Counted from the first letter of the stretch, positions 18,089 to 26,502 are shown. The stretch: DNA of 64,000 bases from Komagataeibacter swingsii (GCF_003207895.1 NZ_NKUB01000004.1:124001-188000); one strand, 5' to 3'. Notes: generated by a model not told the origin, from the letters alone. A program made the numbers and translations.

Positions 18089-18153
18089 CGCCGCAGGCAG
18101 CCTGCCCGGATTGATAGGTCCGGGTCACATCCGGCTTTCATGATTATGGATGC

Positions 18154-18438
18154 TCAGCCCCCGCCATGCAGGAAGCCCAGCGCGGGCAGGGGGCGCCATG
18201 CGCGTGGCAGGTCCGCGCGGCGATAGGGGCGGATGCTGTAATGTGGCGCCGCGATTGCATTGCGTTCAAGGAAATTGCGGTAGGCGGCCACCTGCTGGCT
18301 GCGCCATTCACAGTCCGCTTCCGCGCTGGCGCGGGTGGGGTAGATGCTGGCGATTCGCGTGTTGCCCCCGGTGCGGGCAACCACCGCCCAGGATTCGTCA
18401 CGTCGCGCCGTGGTCCGGAAAACGACAACCTTGCCCAT
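18154..18438 (-). CDS. Small conserved-looking cytoplasmic protein, unknown function
   Basis: 94 residues from ATG 18438, starting MGKVVVFRTTARRDESWAVV. No signal peptide or membrane segment. Amphipathic, with Trp/Tyr/Arg-rich composition and a Gly-rich end. The sequence looks coding (regular codon-position GC and a plausible start), whereas a 305-codon frame covering the same strand is an antisense shadow of the lapA-like gene. It converges on the GtrII-like gene and is divergent from the lapA-like gene. I do not recognise a family. Confidence 0.6.
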   Translation of the reverse strand: MGKVVVFRTTARRDESWAVVARTGGNTRIASIYPTRASAEADCEWRSQQVAAYRNFLERNAIAAPHYSIRPYRRADLPRAWRPLPALGFLHGGG

Positions 18439-18582
18439 TGTTTCGTCCCTGTCCCGGTGGCCTGTCGCCTGTCATGGCCTGTGACCCACAGGCAACCATG
18501 CCTGCCGTGCGCGATCAAGCGGCGCGCCGGATGAATTGATTTCCTTGCAGCCCTCTGTTCTTGGCGGTAGGGAACAGGGATC

Positions 18583-19005
18583 ATGATACGTCTTTTCATC
18601 ACCCTGCCCGTGATCGTGGCACTGATCATTTTCGCGGCCTGTAACCAGGCGCCGGTGGAACTGTCATGGCTGCAATGGAAATGGACGTCATCGCCCGGCG
18701 TGCTGGCGCTGCTGGTCGCCGCCGTGCTGTATGCCACGGGGTCCGCCAGCGTGTGGGTCGTGGTCCTGCGCCAGATGCGCCGCGCCCGCCGCGCCGAACA
18801 GGAAGTGCGCGCCCTGCGCGCCCGCCTGCCGGAAAGTGACACGGGTACCACCCGTGCCCCCGGCCTGACATCCGCCCCGGCCAGTTCCCCGATGGTGAAG
18901 GCGTATGAAGCGGAACAGGCCACGGCCACCGCCACCCCCGTCGCGACGGAACCCGCCGTGGTGACCCCGCCCGCCATCACGGCGGAAAAGCCGCCGGGCG
19001 CCTGA
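18583..19005 (+). CDS. LapA-domain (DUF1049-like) inner-membrane protein
   Basis: 140 residues. TM1 at about 4-20 (FITLPVIVALIIFAACN), a short periplasmic loop with PVELSW (compare the N.....v.l..l LapA pattern), TM2 at about 39-64, then a basic coiled segment RQMRRARRAEQEVRALRARL and an Ala/Pro/Thr-rich cytoplasmic tail. LapA/LapB proteins tune LPS assembly in gammaproteobacteria; in alphaproteobacteria a LapA-like gene commonly precedes pyrF/trpF, as here with pyrF 56 bp downstream. Functional equivalence to E. coli LapA is inference. Confidence 0.78.
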   Translation: MIRLFITLPVIVALIIFAACNQAPVELSWLQWKWTSSPGVLALLVAAVLYATGSASVWVVVLRQMRRARRAEQEVRALRARLPESDTGTTRAPGLTSAPASSPMVKAYEAEQATATATPVATEPAVVTPPAITAEKPPGA

Positions 19006-19060
19006 TCCCTTAATTCCCGCACGTCACATGACCTGCATGCCTGACCATGGAGCACCGCCA

Positions 19061-19768
19061 ATGACTGGACGGTCCACCCGCCTGATTGTCGCCCTCGATA
19101 CCAAGGATACGGCGCAGGCCGCGCGCTGGCGCGAACAGGCGGCAGGCCATGCGGGCGCGGTCAAGCTGGGGCTGGAGTTCACCTATGCCCGTGGACTGGC
19201 CGCCGTGCGGGAAGCCGCAGGTGACAGTCCGCTGTTCCTTGACCTCAAGCTGCATGACATCCCCAATACCGTAGCGTCCGCCATCGGCAGCCTTGCCGCC
19301 CTGCGGCCCGCCATGCTGACCATCCATGCCAGCGGCGGTCGCGCCATGATCACGGCCGCGCGCGGGGCGGTGGATGAAACCTTTCCATCCGGCAGCCGCC
19401 CGCTGCTGCTGGCTGTTACCGTGCTGACCAGTATGGATACGCAGGGCCTGCATGAAGTGGGCGTGCCCGGCAGCGTGGAAGAACAGGTTGTCCGCCTGGG
19501 CAGGCTGGCCATGGAGTCGGGGGCGGATGGGCTGGTGTGTTCCTCGCATGAAATTACCCCTTTGCGCCATGCGCTGGGCAACGGGCCGGTACTGGTCGTG
19601 CCGGGCATCCGTCCCGCCGGCAGCGCGCTGGGGGACCAGAAGCGGGTCATGACCCCGGCACAGGCCCGTGCGGCGGGGGCTGACTGGATCGTGGTGGGGC
19701 GTCCCATCACCCGCGCGGAAGACCCGGCGGCGGCGGCGGCGGCGATTGCCGCTGAACTGTCGGCCTGA
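19061..19768 (+). CDS. pyrF: Orotidine 5'-phosphate decarboxylase
   Basis: Last step of de novo UMP synthesis. 235 residues from ATG 19061, which has ATGGAGC 8 nt upstream. The catalytic signature FLDLKLHDIPNTV (Asp-Lys-Asp charge network) is intact, LTIHASGG follows, and VVPGIRPAG plus the phosphate-binding end DWIVVGRPITRAEDP closes the barrel. An in-frame upstream ATG at 19028 is less likely. It forms a run with the lapA-like gene and trpF (20 bp downstream). Confidence 0.96.
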   Translation: MTGRSTRLIVALDTKDTAQAARWREQAAGHAGAVKLGLEFTYARGLAAVREAAGDSPLFLDLKLHDIPNTVASAIGSLAALRPAMLTIHASGGRAMITAARGAVDETFPSGSRPLLLAVTVLTSMDTQGLHEVGVPGSVEEQVVRLGRLAMESGADGLVCSSHEITPLRHALGNGPVLVVPGIRPAGSALGDQKRVMTPAQARAAGADWIVVGRPITRAEDPAAAAAAIAAELSA

Positions 19769-19788
19769 ACCGGGCCGGGGACGACACC

Positions 19789-20412
19789 ATGCCGGTCAGG
19801 GTCAAGATATGTGGCATCCGTGACCATGCGGGGCTGGATGCGGCTACGCAGGCCGGGGCGGACTGGGTCGGGTTCGTATTTTTCAGCCGTTCGCCGCGTC
19901 ATGTCACGATGGAAGCCGCCAGTAGCCTGGCGCGCGACATGGCCGCGGATAGCCCGAAGCGGATCGGCCTGTTTGTCCGCCCGACGGATGACGATATGCG
20001 CCGCGTGCTGGACCATGTGCCGCTGGACGGGTTGCAGATTTATGATGATGCAGGCCGGACCGAGGTCATCCGCACCCGCTTTGGCCTGCCGGTATGGGGG
20101 GCCGTGGGGATTGCCAGCAGGCGGGACCTGCCTGAAACCTGTGCGGTGGATGGGCTGGTGATCGAATCCCGCGCGCCCGCCGGGTCGGACCGTCCCGGCG
20201 GCAATGCCCATGCCTTTGACTGGACCCTGACAAACGGCTGGCAGGCCCCTGTGCCATGGCTGCTGGCGGGTGGGCTGAACTCCGATAACGTCCAGCGCGC
20301 CGTACGGCAGAGCGGGGCGCGCGCCGTTGATGTCTCATCCGGCGTGGAATCCGCCCCCGGCGTCAAGTCGCCCGAACTGATCCGCCGTTTCGTGCAGGCG
20401 GCCCGCGCCTAG
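19789..20412 (+). CDS. trpF: Phosphoribosylanthranilate isomerase
   Basis: Third step of tryptophan synthesis, Amadori rearrangement of N-(5-phosphoribosyl)anthranilate. 207 residues. N-terminal VRVKICGIRDHAGL carries the catalytic Cys; GADWVGFVFFSRSPRHV and LLAGGLNSDNV plus VDVSSGVESAPGVKS supply the general acid and phosphate site. The trpBA genes usually next in alphaproteobacteria are absent; instead an oppositely oriented gene overlaps the end, the two stops sharing CTAG at 20409-20412. Confidence 0.96.
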   Translation: MPVRVKICGIRDHAGLDAATQAGADWVGFVFFSRSPRHVTMEAASSLARDMAADSPKRIGLFVRPTDDDMRRVLDHVPLDGLQIYDDAGRTEVIRTRFGLPVWGAVGIASRRDLPETCAVDGLVIESRAPAGSDRPGGNAHAFDWTLTNGWQAPVPWLLAGGLNSDNVQRAVRQSGARAVDVSSGVESAPGVKSPELIRRFVQAARA

Positions 20413-20735
20413 CGGTAATACCCGTAATATGGCGGCGGTGGCGGTGGGGGCGGCGGGTACGCATAAACCGGATAGGGCGGCGGCGGATAGGCATAGGCTG
20501 GATAGGGATAGCCATAGCCGTAACCATAACCCCGGTAGCGGTAAGGCGACATCGCGACACCCAGCGCCGTGCCCGTGGCAATGCCCAGGCCGAATCCGCC
20601 CCAGCCCCAGCCGCGGTGCCAGCCACCGCCCCAACCCCCACCCCATCCGCCGCCGCGCCATGCATAGGCGGCGGGAGCGGGCAGAACGCCGACCAGTCCC
20701 ATGGACACGGCCAGCAACAGGGCCAACTTACGCAT
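20409..20735 (-). CDS. Secreted Gly/Trp- then Tyr/Pro-rich small protein
   Basis: 108 residues. A signal peptide (LALLLAVSMGLVGVLPAPAAYA) is followed by a Gly/Trp-rich part (repeated GGGWGG), a short hydrophobic Gly-zipper-like piece GLGIATGTALGVAM, and a Tyr/Pro-rich tail. Such composition suits a surface or periplasmic structural protein. Related small proteins in proteobacteria are usually annotated hypothetical. Its last codon overlaps the trpF stop on the other strand. No enzymatic motif is seen. Confidence 0.72.
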   Translation of the reverse strand: MRKLALLLAVSMGLVGVLPAPAAYAWRGGGWGGGWGGGWHRGWGWGGFGLGIATGTALGVAMSPYRYRGYGYGYGYPYPAYAYPPPPYPVYAYPPPPPPPPPYYGYYR

Positions 20736-20880
20736 CTCGGGTGGTTCCTTTTCCTGATCTCGTATCCGCTGATATTGGCATATGCCCGCCTGATATCCAG
20801 TCCTGTGTCCATATCGTTATGTGACAGGGTGGTGCGGCATTTTCATGATTGAAAACTGTTTAAAAATAACGGGCTGACAA

Positions 20881-20912
20881 ATAAAAAACAAAAGCTTCAC
20901 CAAAAATTCCTT
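20881..20912 (+). repeat. Three-armed repeat, copy C (internally deleted remnant)
   Basis: Only the right end remains: AAAGCTTCACCAAAAA, preceded by the AT-rich left flank common to other copies, with hairpin 1 and most of hairpin 2 missing. It lies 3' of the DUF721 gene. Confidence 0.6.
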
Positions 20913-20957
20913 ATGATTTCGGGAATTATGCCGAAGGCAGGTTTTTCCAGCCCGTCC

Positions 20958-21452
20958 CTACCGCCCACGACCGGCATTCAGCCAGCCACCCAGACGGCAC
21001 AGCGCGTCCTTCAACGGCCCGTCAGGCATGTCGTCAATCTGCACGGGTGGCGGTGGCGGGCGACGGGGTGCCGTGGTGGGCAAGCGGGGCGGGGCCGTCA
21101 GGTCCTGCACCATCTTCAGGCGCCTGACCACGCCCTGCCCGCAGGTGGTGTTGATGCGGGCGATGACGGTGGGGGCAAGGTGCTGCAGTTCCATCGCCAC
21201 TGGCCCGCGGCAGGCAACGGTCAGGGTGCCGGCACTCAGGCGGCGCGGCACGGTCATGCCCGCCAGGTGGGGGCCGACAATATCGGGCCAGTCCGTCATG
21301 ACCTGCACGGCGGCGGGGGACTGCTTGCGAAATACGGGACGACTGACATGCGGCAGCAGGGCCGCCATGCTGCGCGTGCGCATGGACCGCCGGGGCGGTT
21401 CGGGCGCAGGGGTCTCATTCTTTTGCTTGCTGCGGGTCGGCGGGTTCGTCAT
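20958..21452 (-). CDS. DUF721 (DciA-like) protein
   Basis: 164 residues from ATG 21452. The core RPVFRKQSPAAVQVMTDWPDIVGPHLAGMTVPRRL...GTLTVACRGPVAMELQHLAPTVIARIN matches the DUF721/DciA pattern (basic N-terminus, W..iVG, KH-like fold). Members of this family load or help the replicative helicase in many bacteria. The C-terminal third is Pro-rich. The gene is divergent from mutY with only 10 bp between starts, so its promoter must lie inside the mutY coding region. The replication role is family knowledge, not shown here. Confidence 0.8.
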   Translation of the reverse strand: MTNPPTRSKQKNETPAPEPPRRSMRTRSMAALLPHVSRPVFRKQSPAAVQVMTDWPDIVGPHLAGMTVPRRLSAGTLTVACRGPVAMELQHLAPTVIARINTTCGQGVVRRLKMVQDLTAPPRLPTTAPRRPPPPPVQIDDMPDGPLKDALCRLGGWLNAGRGR

Positions 21453-21462
21453 AAACGGGTCC

Positions 21463-22542
21463 GTGTTACCTTCTGCCGCCGATCTGTTACGCTGGTATGA
21501 CCGGCATCGTCGCACTCTGCCATGGCGCGCCCTGCCGGGCCAGAGCGCAGATCCCTATCGCGTGTGGCTGAGCGAGATCATGCTGCAGCAGACCACGGTT
21601 ACGGCGGTCATTCCCTATTTCGAGCGTTTTCTGGACGCCTTCCCCGATGTCACGGCCCTGGCCCGCGCGCCACAGGACCGGGTCATGGCGCTGTGGGCCG
21701 GTCTTGGCTACTACGCCCGCGCGCGCAACCTGCATGCCTGTGCGCGGGTGGTGGCGGAAAATGGCGGTTGCTTTCCCGATACGGTGGCGGGGCTGCTGGA
21801 ACTGCCGGGAATCGGGGCCTATACCGCCGCCGCCATCGCCGCCATCGCCTTTGGCCGCCCGGTCGTGCCGGTGGATGGCAATGTGGAACGCGTTACGGCG
21901 CGGCTGTTCGCCATGGCCGACCCGCTACCCGGATCGCGCAAGGCCATTGCCCGGCAGGCCACGACGCTGAATACGGACCGGGCGGCGATTGCCCGTCCGT
22001 CCGATTTCGCGCAGGCCCTGTTTGACCTGGGGGCCGGGATCTGTACGCCGCGCACGCCTGCCTGCGTCTTGTGCCCGTGGCGCGAATCCTGTGCGGGGAA
22101 CCGGCAGGGAATCGCGGCCTCCCTGCCACGCCGGGCGCCAAAGGTGGCACGGCCGGTGCGCCATGGCGTGCATTTCTGCATGGTGGATGCGGCAGGCGGC
22201 ATCCTGCTGGTCCGGCGGCCTGAAAAGGGGTTGCTGGGGGGCATGATGGGCCTGCCCGGCCCGCACTGGCGCGATGCGCCGTGGCCGCAGGCGGAGGCGC
22301 TGGACCATGCGCCCACCGCACCCCGGCTGCGCGCCAGATGGCAGCGGGTCGGGCAGGTGAAGCACGTCTTTACCCACTTCACATTGCTGGTCGATGTCTA
22401 TGCGGCGCGCATATCCACCTTTCCCAACAGTCTGGTAGGGGCGGAGGGGATCATTCACGATGTGGATTGCGATGATGTGGCGCTGCCATCATTAATGCGT
22501 AAATGCGTGGAACTGGCACGGGACAGTAATATTTTTGATTGA
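21463..22542 (+). CDS. mutY: A/G-specific adenine DNA glycosylase
   Basis: Removes adenine mispaired with 8-oxoguanine. From GTG 21463 the residue numbers align almost exactly with E. coli: catalytic Glu38 (SEIMLQQTTV), helix-hairpin-helix LPGIGAYTAAAI, Asp138 (VPVDGNVERV), and the 4Fe-4S loop Cys194, 201, 204, 210 (C-x6-C-x2-C-x5-C). A NUDIX-like C-terminal domain (ILLVRRPEKGLLGGMMGLPG, ending about VKHVFTHF) recognises 8-oxoG. The ribosome site is weak and the gene starts 10 bp from the divergent DUF721 gene. Length 359, normal. Confidence 0.95.
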   Translation: MLPSAADLLRWYDRHRRTLPWRALPGQSADPYRVWLSEIMLQQTTVTAVIPYFERFLDAFPDVTALARAPQDRVMALWAGLGYYARARNLHACARVVAENGGCFPDTVAGLLELPGIGAYTAAAIAAIAFGRPVVPVDGNVERVTARLFAMADPLPGSRKAIARQATTLNTDRAAIARPSDFAQALFDLGAGICTPRTPACVLCPWRESCAGNRQGIAASLPRRAPKVARPVRHGVHFCMVDAAGGILLVRRPEKGLLGGMMGLPGPHWRDAPWPQAEALDHAPTAPRLRARWQRVGQVKHVFTHFTLLVDVYAARISTFPNSLVGAEGIIHDVDCDDVALPSLMRKCVELARDSNIFD

Positions 22543-22598
22543 CGCGGGCATGAAACGCGCGGTTGACTGGTAGCTGTCCGATCAGGAAAGGGACCGTG

Positions 22599-22721
22599 AT
22601 GTTCACTTTTGTCCAGATGCTTTCCCCCGTTGCCGCCATGCTGGGTCTTGCCGGTGTGGCATATTACCTGCGCGCGCCGGCACGTGCACTACAGCCGGTC
22701 CGTGTGCGGACCCGTCGCTGA
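22599..22721 (+). CDS. Possible 40-residue small membrane protein
   Basis: ATG 22599 follows AGGAAAGGGA at good spacing and reads 40 codons. The peptide has one predicted membrane helix (VQMLSPVAAMLGLAGVAYYL) followed by an Arg-rich tail, compatible with an inner-membrane small protein. It sits in the 258-bp gap between mutY and hemH in the same direction. No homology is claimed; coding status rests on the ribosome site and composition. Confidence 0.4.
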   Translation: MFTFVQMLSPVAAMLGLAGVAYYLRAPARALQPVRVRTRR

Positions 22722-22800
22722 GGCATCGCCTGTGGCAGGGTCACGGGTATGTCCGCCTGTTCCTTTGCATACCTGAACGGCTTCATGTAGCAGCCGTTCC

Positions 22801-23868
22801 ATGACGTTCATTACCGTAAATCGTGCGGCGCAGCATGAAAATGCTCCGTCGCGCCCCGGGGTGCTGCTGAGCAATCTGGGCACCCCCGATGGCACCGGCT
22901 ATGGCGCGGTGCGTCGGTACCTGGCCGAATTCCTGTCAGACCGGCGCATTATCGAAGCCAGTCCCCTGATCTGGAAACCTGTCTTGTACGGGCCGGTGCT
23001 GACCTTTCGCCCCCGTAAATCGGGGGAGGCCTATCACCGGATCTGGCATCACGACCGGAATGAAAGCCCGCTACGCACCTATACCCGTGAGCAGGCGGAG
23101 CAACTGGCCGCACGGCTGGCGGCGGATGGCGTGCCGGTGGCATGGGGCATGCGCTACGGCCAGCCATCGATAAAACAGGCGTTGCATGAACTCGTGGGGC
23201 AGGGATGCGACAGGGTCCTGCTCGCACCGCTTTACCCGCAATACAGCGCAACGACGACCGCGACCGCCAATGACCAGGCGTTCCGCGCGCTCATGCGCAT
23301 GCGTAACCAGCCATCCATCCGCACGCTGCCGCCGTTTCCGGATCACCCCGCCTATATCGCGGCCCTTGCGCGGTCCATCTCGGCGCGCCTCGCCACGCTG
23401 GATTTCAGGCCGCAGATGATCGTGGCGTCCTTCCATGGGCTGCCGAAGGTCTATGTGGAAAAGGGCGATACCTACGCCGCCGACTGCCAGCGCACCATCA
23501 CGGCGCTGCGGCAGGCCATGGGCTATGATGAACAGATGATGCCGCTGACCTTCCAGTCCCGTTTCGGCCCGGCAAAATGGCTGGAACCCTATACCGCGCC
23601 GTTTATCGAATCGCTGCCCGCGCGCGGGATCGAACGTATTGCCGTCATCACGCCGGGCTTCATTTCCGACTGTATCGAAACGCTGGATGAAATCGGCAAT
23701 GAAGCGGGGGCGGCCTTTGTCAAGGCAGGCGGCAGGGAACTGGCGCTGATCCCCTGCCTGAACGATTCCCCCGATGCGATTGACCTGCTGGAAACCCTTG
23801 TGCGGCAGGAACTGGGGGGGTGGCTGCCGCATGTGGGCACAGATACCGCACCTGCCACCTCTGGTTAA
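22801..23868 (+). CDS. hemH: Ferrochelatase
   Basis: Inserts Fe2+ into protoporphyrin IX, final step of protoheme synthesis. 355 residues. N-terminal GVLLSNLGTPDGTG, catalytic His212 in VASFHGLPKVYVEKGDTY, and Glu293 in FISDCIETLDEIGNEA are intact; FQSRFGPAKWLEPYT is also typical. Length matches the proteobacterial HemH type. Heme made here would feed ctaA (26.5 kb) and the CcmAB heme exporter (39-40 kb) elsewhere in the window. It is followed by repeat copy D. Confidence 0.97.
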   Translation: MTFITVNRAAQHENAPSRPGVLLSNLGTPDGTGYGAVRRYLAEFLSDRRIIEASPLIWKPVLYGPVLTFRPRKSGEAYHRIWHHDRNESPLRTYTREQAEQLAARLAADGVPVAWGMRYGQPSIKQALHELVGQGCDRVLLAPLYPQYSATTTATANDQAFRALMRMRNQPSIRTLPPFPDHPAYIAALARSISARLATLDFRPQMIVASFHGLPKVYVEKGDTYAADCQRTITALRQAMGYDEQMMPLTFQSRFGPAKWLEPYTAPFIESLPARGIERIAVITPGFISDCIETLDEIGNEAGAAFVKAGGRELALIPCLNDSPDAIDLLETLVRQELGGWLPHVGTDTAPATSG

Positions 23869-23901
23869 ATCTTTTCTTAAATAACACATTGATAAAAAAC
23901 A

Positions 23902-23986
23902 ATAAAAGTTTTTGGGTGCCGCCTTTTTTCAAAAAGGCGGCGTTCTGTCGAAGCTTTTTGAAAAAAGCTTCACCAAAAACTTTTTG
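23902..23986 (+). repeat. Three-armed intergenic repeat, copy D
   Basis: The cleanest copy: AAAAGTTTTTGGGTG / CACCAAAAACTTTTT closing stem, hairpin 1 arms GCCGCC (23918-23923) and GGCGGC (23936-23941), and hairpin 2 GAAGCTTTTTGAAAAAAGCTTC. A left flank AAATAACACATTGATAAA is shared with copy F. It lies between convergent hemH and the Gly-rich gene. Confidence 0.92.
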
Positions 23987-24057
23987 ATGATTGCAGCATG
24001 TTTCCCGGGCTGATTTTTCCAGCAGTCACCTGGGGTACCGGTTGCGCTGTACCGGCC

Positions 24058-24615
24058 TTATGGCCGGTCGCAGCTTTCGGTCAGGGTGTTATAGGCCTGA
24101 CCACGCGGGCAGGTGACAGGTTTAGCGGGGGGCGGCGCGGACTGGCCCGTGGCCGGTTGCCCCTGCTGTGGTGGGGCGGTCTGGTCGGTCAGGAGCGTGG
24201 ACAGGTCCCTATCATAGATGGAATCATCTTCCGGCGCGTTATTGCCCGTGCCGTTATAGATTTCAGGTGCTGCCCGATAGCTGGCGCTGGCCGCGGCCGC
24301 GCCCATGGCGGGACCCATGGCGTAACCGCCCCAGCCCCATCCGCCCCACGGATAGCCCCAGCCGCCATAGACGGGGTAGTAGGGATAGTAGCCACCGCCC
24401 CAGCCACCCCATCCCCAACCGCCGCCGCGCCAACCGCCGCCACCCCGGCCGCCACCATGCCAGCCGCCATCGCCACGACCGCCACCACCGTGCCAGCCAC
24501 CGCCACCGCCGCCGCCACGGAAACCGCCCCCGCCATGTGGTTCGGCATGGGCGGATGGCCCGCATGCGATCAGTGCCATCAGCGCACCCGTCGCGACATG
24601 TTTCAGCTTGAGCAT
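24058..24615 (-). CDS. Secreted Gly/Trp/His-rich protein with C-terminal Cys pair
   Basis: 185 residues from ATG 24615 (AGGA about 8 nt upstream). Signal peptide to about GPSAHA, then a long Gly-rich block with repeated GGGGW and GGGWHGG patterns, a Tyr/Pro/Trp segment YYPYYPVYGGWGYPWGGWGW, a small Ala-rich helix-like part, and a more ordinary tail ending VTCPRGQAYNTLTESCDRP with two Cys. Similar in style to the 20.4-kb protein, suggesting related surface or periplasmic proteins. No known family is recognised. In-frame starts upstream (to 24798) would place the signal peptide internally, so were rejected. Confidence 0.7.
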   Translation of the reverse strand: MLKLKHVATGALMALIACGPSAHAEPHGGGGFRGGGGGGGWHGGGGRGDGGWHGGGRGGGGWRGGGWGWGGWGGGYYPYYPVYGGWGYPWGGWGWGGYAMGPAMGAAAASASYRAAPEIYNGTGNNAPEDDSIYDRDLSTLLTDQTAPPQQGQPATGQSAPPPAKPVTCPRGQAYNTLTESCDRP

Positions 24616-25011
24616 GTTCCATTCCTGCATATCTGAATGCGATGTATCGCAGAAAACCATCCGTCCGGAAAAGACATGGCGTGCCATATGGCCGGACTGC
24701 CCCCAACCGGGCGGGCTGCCGGCATCTGGCCCCGGGCGGCCTATGTCCCATATGGTCATCTTCCGTCCGGTTTGCACCTGTGCATCGGGACGGGGCATGG
24801 CGCCATAAAAAAATAGCTGGCAGGATGTATAAAATTATTACGCCGTATTCTAACGGTATCCATCCGGCCCGGTTCGGGTCAGGATGGGAAACGTGTATGG
24901 ATGCGTTCGTCAGGGCGTCGGGATCAGGTCATTGTCATCGCGGGATTGCGGAAATATCCGGATACGTCATATTCCCTTCATTTTTTTATATGAAAATACG
25001 CTAACGTTGCC
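24616..25011. other. Intergenic region turning AT-rich
   Basis: No supported gene. It should hold the promoter of the minus-strand Gly-rich gene. From about 24800 onward AT content rises and continues into the next gene, paralleling the composition break at 16.2 kb. Confidence 0.5.
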
Positions 25012-26502
25012 ATGAAAAATAAAATCCGTATGGATAATATGAATTTTGATATAAAGAAATTAGAAAATAAAAAATCTGTATGGATTTATATAGGATTATT
25101 TTTTTTATTCATCCTCCTTCTCCCGCATGTAGCATTCATTACTGATCATATATCATTATCCAGTAACGAAGGGTGGAATGCTTACCTGGCACGGCGCGCC
25201 ATGGGGCTGGATCATGCGCCGCTGTACCCGCCTTCCGAACAGATGGTGTTCAATAATTACCCGCCCAGCTCGTTCTATGTTGTCGGCCTGTTTGGCTGGC
25301 TGCTGGGGGACATGATTGTGGCAGGGCGCGTCATTTCGCTTCTGGCGCTGCTTTTCTGTGCCTGGGCCACGGGGCGCATTGTCCTCGCCTGGGGGGGGAC
25401 ACGGGGCGGGGCGTGGCTCGCAGGGCTGCTGGTCATGCTCTATTGTGCTGTTTTCTATAGTGATTATGTCGCCATGGATGACCCGCAATGGCTGGGTCAG
25501 GCCGTCATCATGGTGGGGTTCATGCTGCTGGCGGGCACTGGCGGCCAGGCGGGATGGGCCGGCGCATGGCGGCCTTTCTGCGCGGGCTTCGTCATGGTGG
25601 CCGGGCTGACCTTCAAGCACAACATCCTGGCCCTGCCAGCGGCGGCCTTTGTGTGGCTGCTGCTGACCGACCGGCGCCACGCCGTTGCGTGGACGGGGGG
25701 ATGCCTTGTGTCCCTGTGCCTGCTGGGTGGGCTGTATTACAGCTGTTTCGGCCCGGATTTCATCCAGGGCGTCTTTGGCCACAAGCGCATTTTCTATGCG
25801 CGGGGCATGCTCAAGGGACTGGGTAACGTGGTGGGGCTGGGCGGCATGATGGTGTCGTGCGCATTCGTGCCCTGGCTGCGCCTGCGCCACAGGTCCGGCC
25901 TGCTGCTGGGGCTGTACCTGCTGCTGGCGGTTGCATCGGCCATCGTGCAGCGGGCAGGTGCCGGCGTGTCGCATAATGCCTGTTTCGAGGCCCTGCTTGC
26001 GGCGGCCTTGTGCGCGGGCCTTGCGCTGTCGTACCTGGCGACCGCCGGGGCAATGGCCGGTCGCCTGCCTGGGCGCACCCTTCTTGTGGGCATGGTGGGG
26101 TTGAACCTGCTGCCGGTGGCGGTCAGCCTTCCGGTCTACCTGCCCTATCTTTACCGCAGCAATGTGACCATCATCGTGGAGCATCTGGGCGCATCAGATG
26201 AAACGATTGCCGCCGTGCGTGCGATTGATGGCGATGTGGCGTGCGAGACGCTGGCCCTGTGCTACTGGGCGCACAAGCCGGTGGTGATGGATTTCTTCAA
26301 CTATTCCCAGCATGTCGCGGTCACGCATGACGCGCAGGCGCTGGAACAGGCGGTGGACCGCCACGACATCGCGGCGTTCGTAAGCAATTCACGCTTTGAT
26401 ACACAGGAAGAGGTCTGGGAGTTCCCCACCCTGTGGCGCATCATCCGCGCACGCTATCCCCATGTGCGGCTGCAGGGCGCGGCCTATATCGTAACGCCAT
26501 GA
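25012..26502 (+). CDS. Polytopic membrane protein, probable GT-C glycosyltransferase
   Basis: 496 residues, about 10-11 hydrophobic helices. After TM1 comes an acidic extracytoplasmic loop SSNEGWNAYLARRAM...NNYPPSSFYVVG, the pattern of ArnT/PMT-like GT-C enzymes, where an acidic residue after TM1 is catalytic. The last ~120 residues are soluble. The N-terminal ~35 residues are Lys/Asn/Ile-rich and encoded by AT-rich DNA, whereas the rest is GC-rich. ATG 25012 lacks a clear ribosome site; ATG 25030 or 25039 are alternatives. Donor would be a polyprenyl-phosphate sugar. Function is inferred only from topology. Confidence 0.6.
   Translation: MKNKIRMDNMNFDIKKLENKKSVWIYIGLFFLFILLLPHVAFITDHISLSSNEGWNAYLARRAMGLDHAPLYPPSEQMVFNNYPPSSFYVVGLFGWLLGDMIVAGRVISLLALLFCAWATGRIVLAWGGTRGGAWLAGLLVMLYCAVFYSDYVAMDDPQWLGQAVIMVGFMLLAGTGGQAGWAGAWRPFCAGFVMVAGLTFKHNILALPAAAFVWLLLTDRRHAVAWTGGCLVSLCLLGGLYYSCFGPDFIQGVFGHKRIFYARGMLKGLGNVVGLGGMMVSCAFVPWLRLRHRSGLLLGLYLLLAVASAIVQRAGAGVSHNACFEALLAAALCAGLALSYLATAGAMAGRLPGRTLLVGMVGLNLLPVAVSLPVYLPYLYRSNVTIIVEHLGASDETIAAVRAIDGDVACETLALCYWAHKPVVMDFFNYSQHVAVTHDAQALEQAVDRHDIAAFVSNSRFDTQEEVWEFPTLWRIIRARYPHVRLQGAAYIVTP

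Noticed and set aside
18144-19061. 305-codon frame on the minus strand
   Set aside because: It runs antisense to the lapA-like gene and through a well-formed 94-codon gene in another frame; the product is Arg/Thr-rich with no family features.
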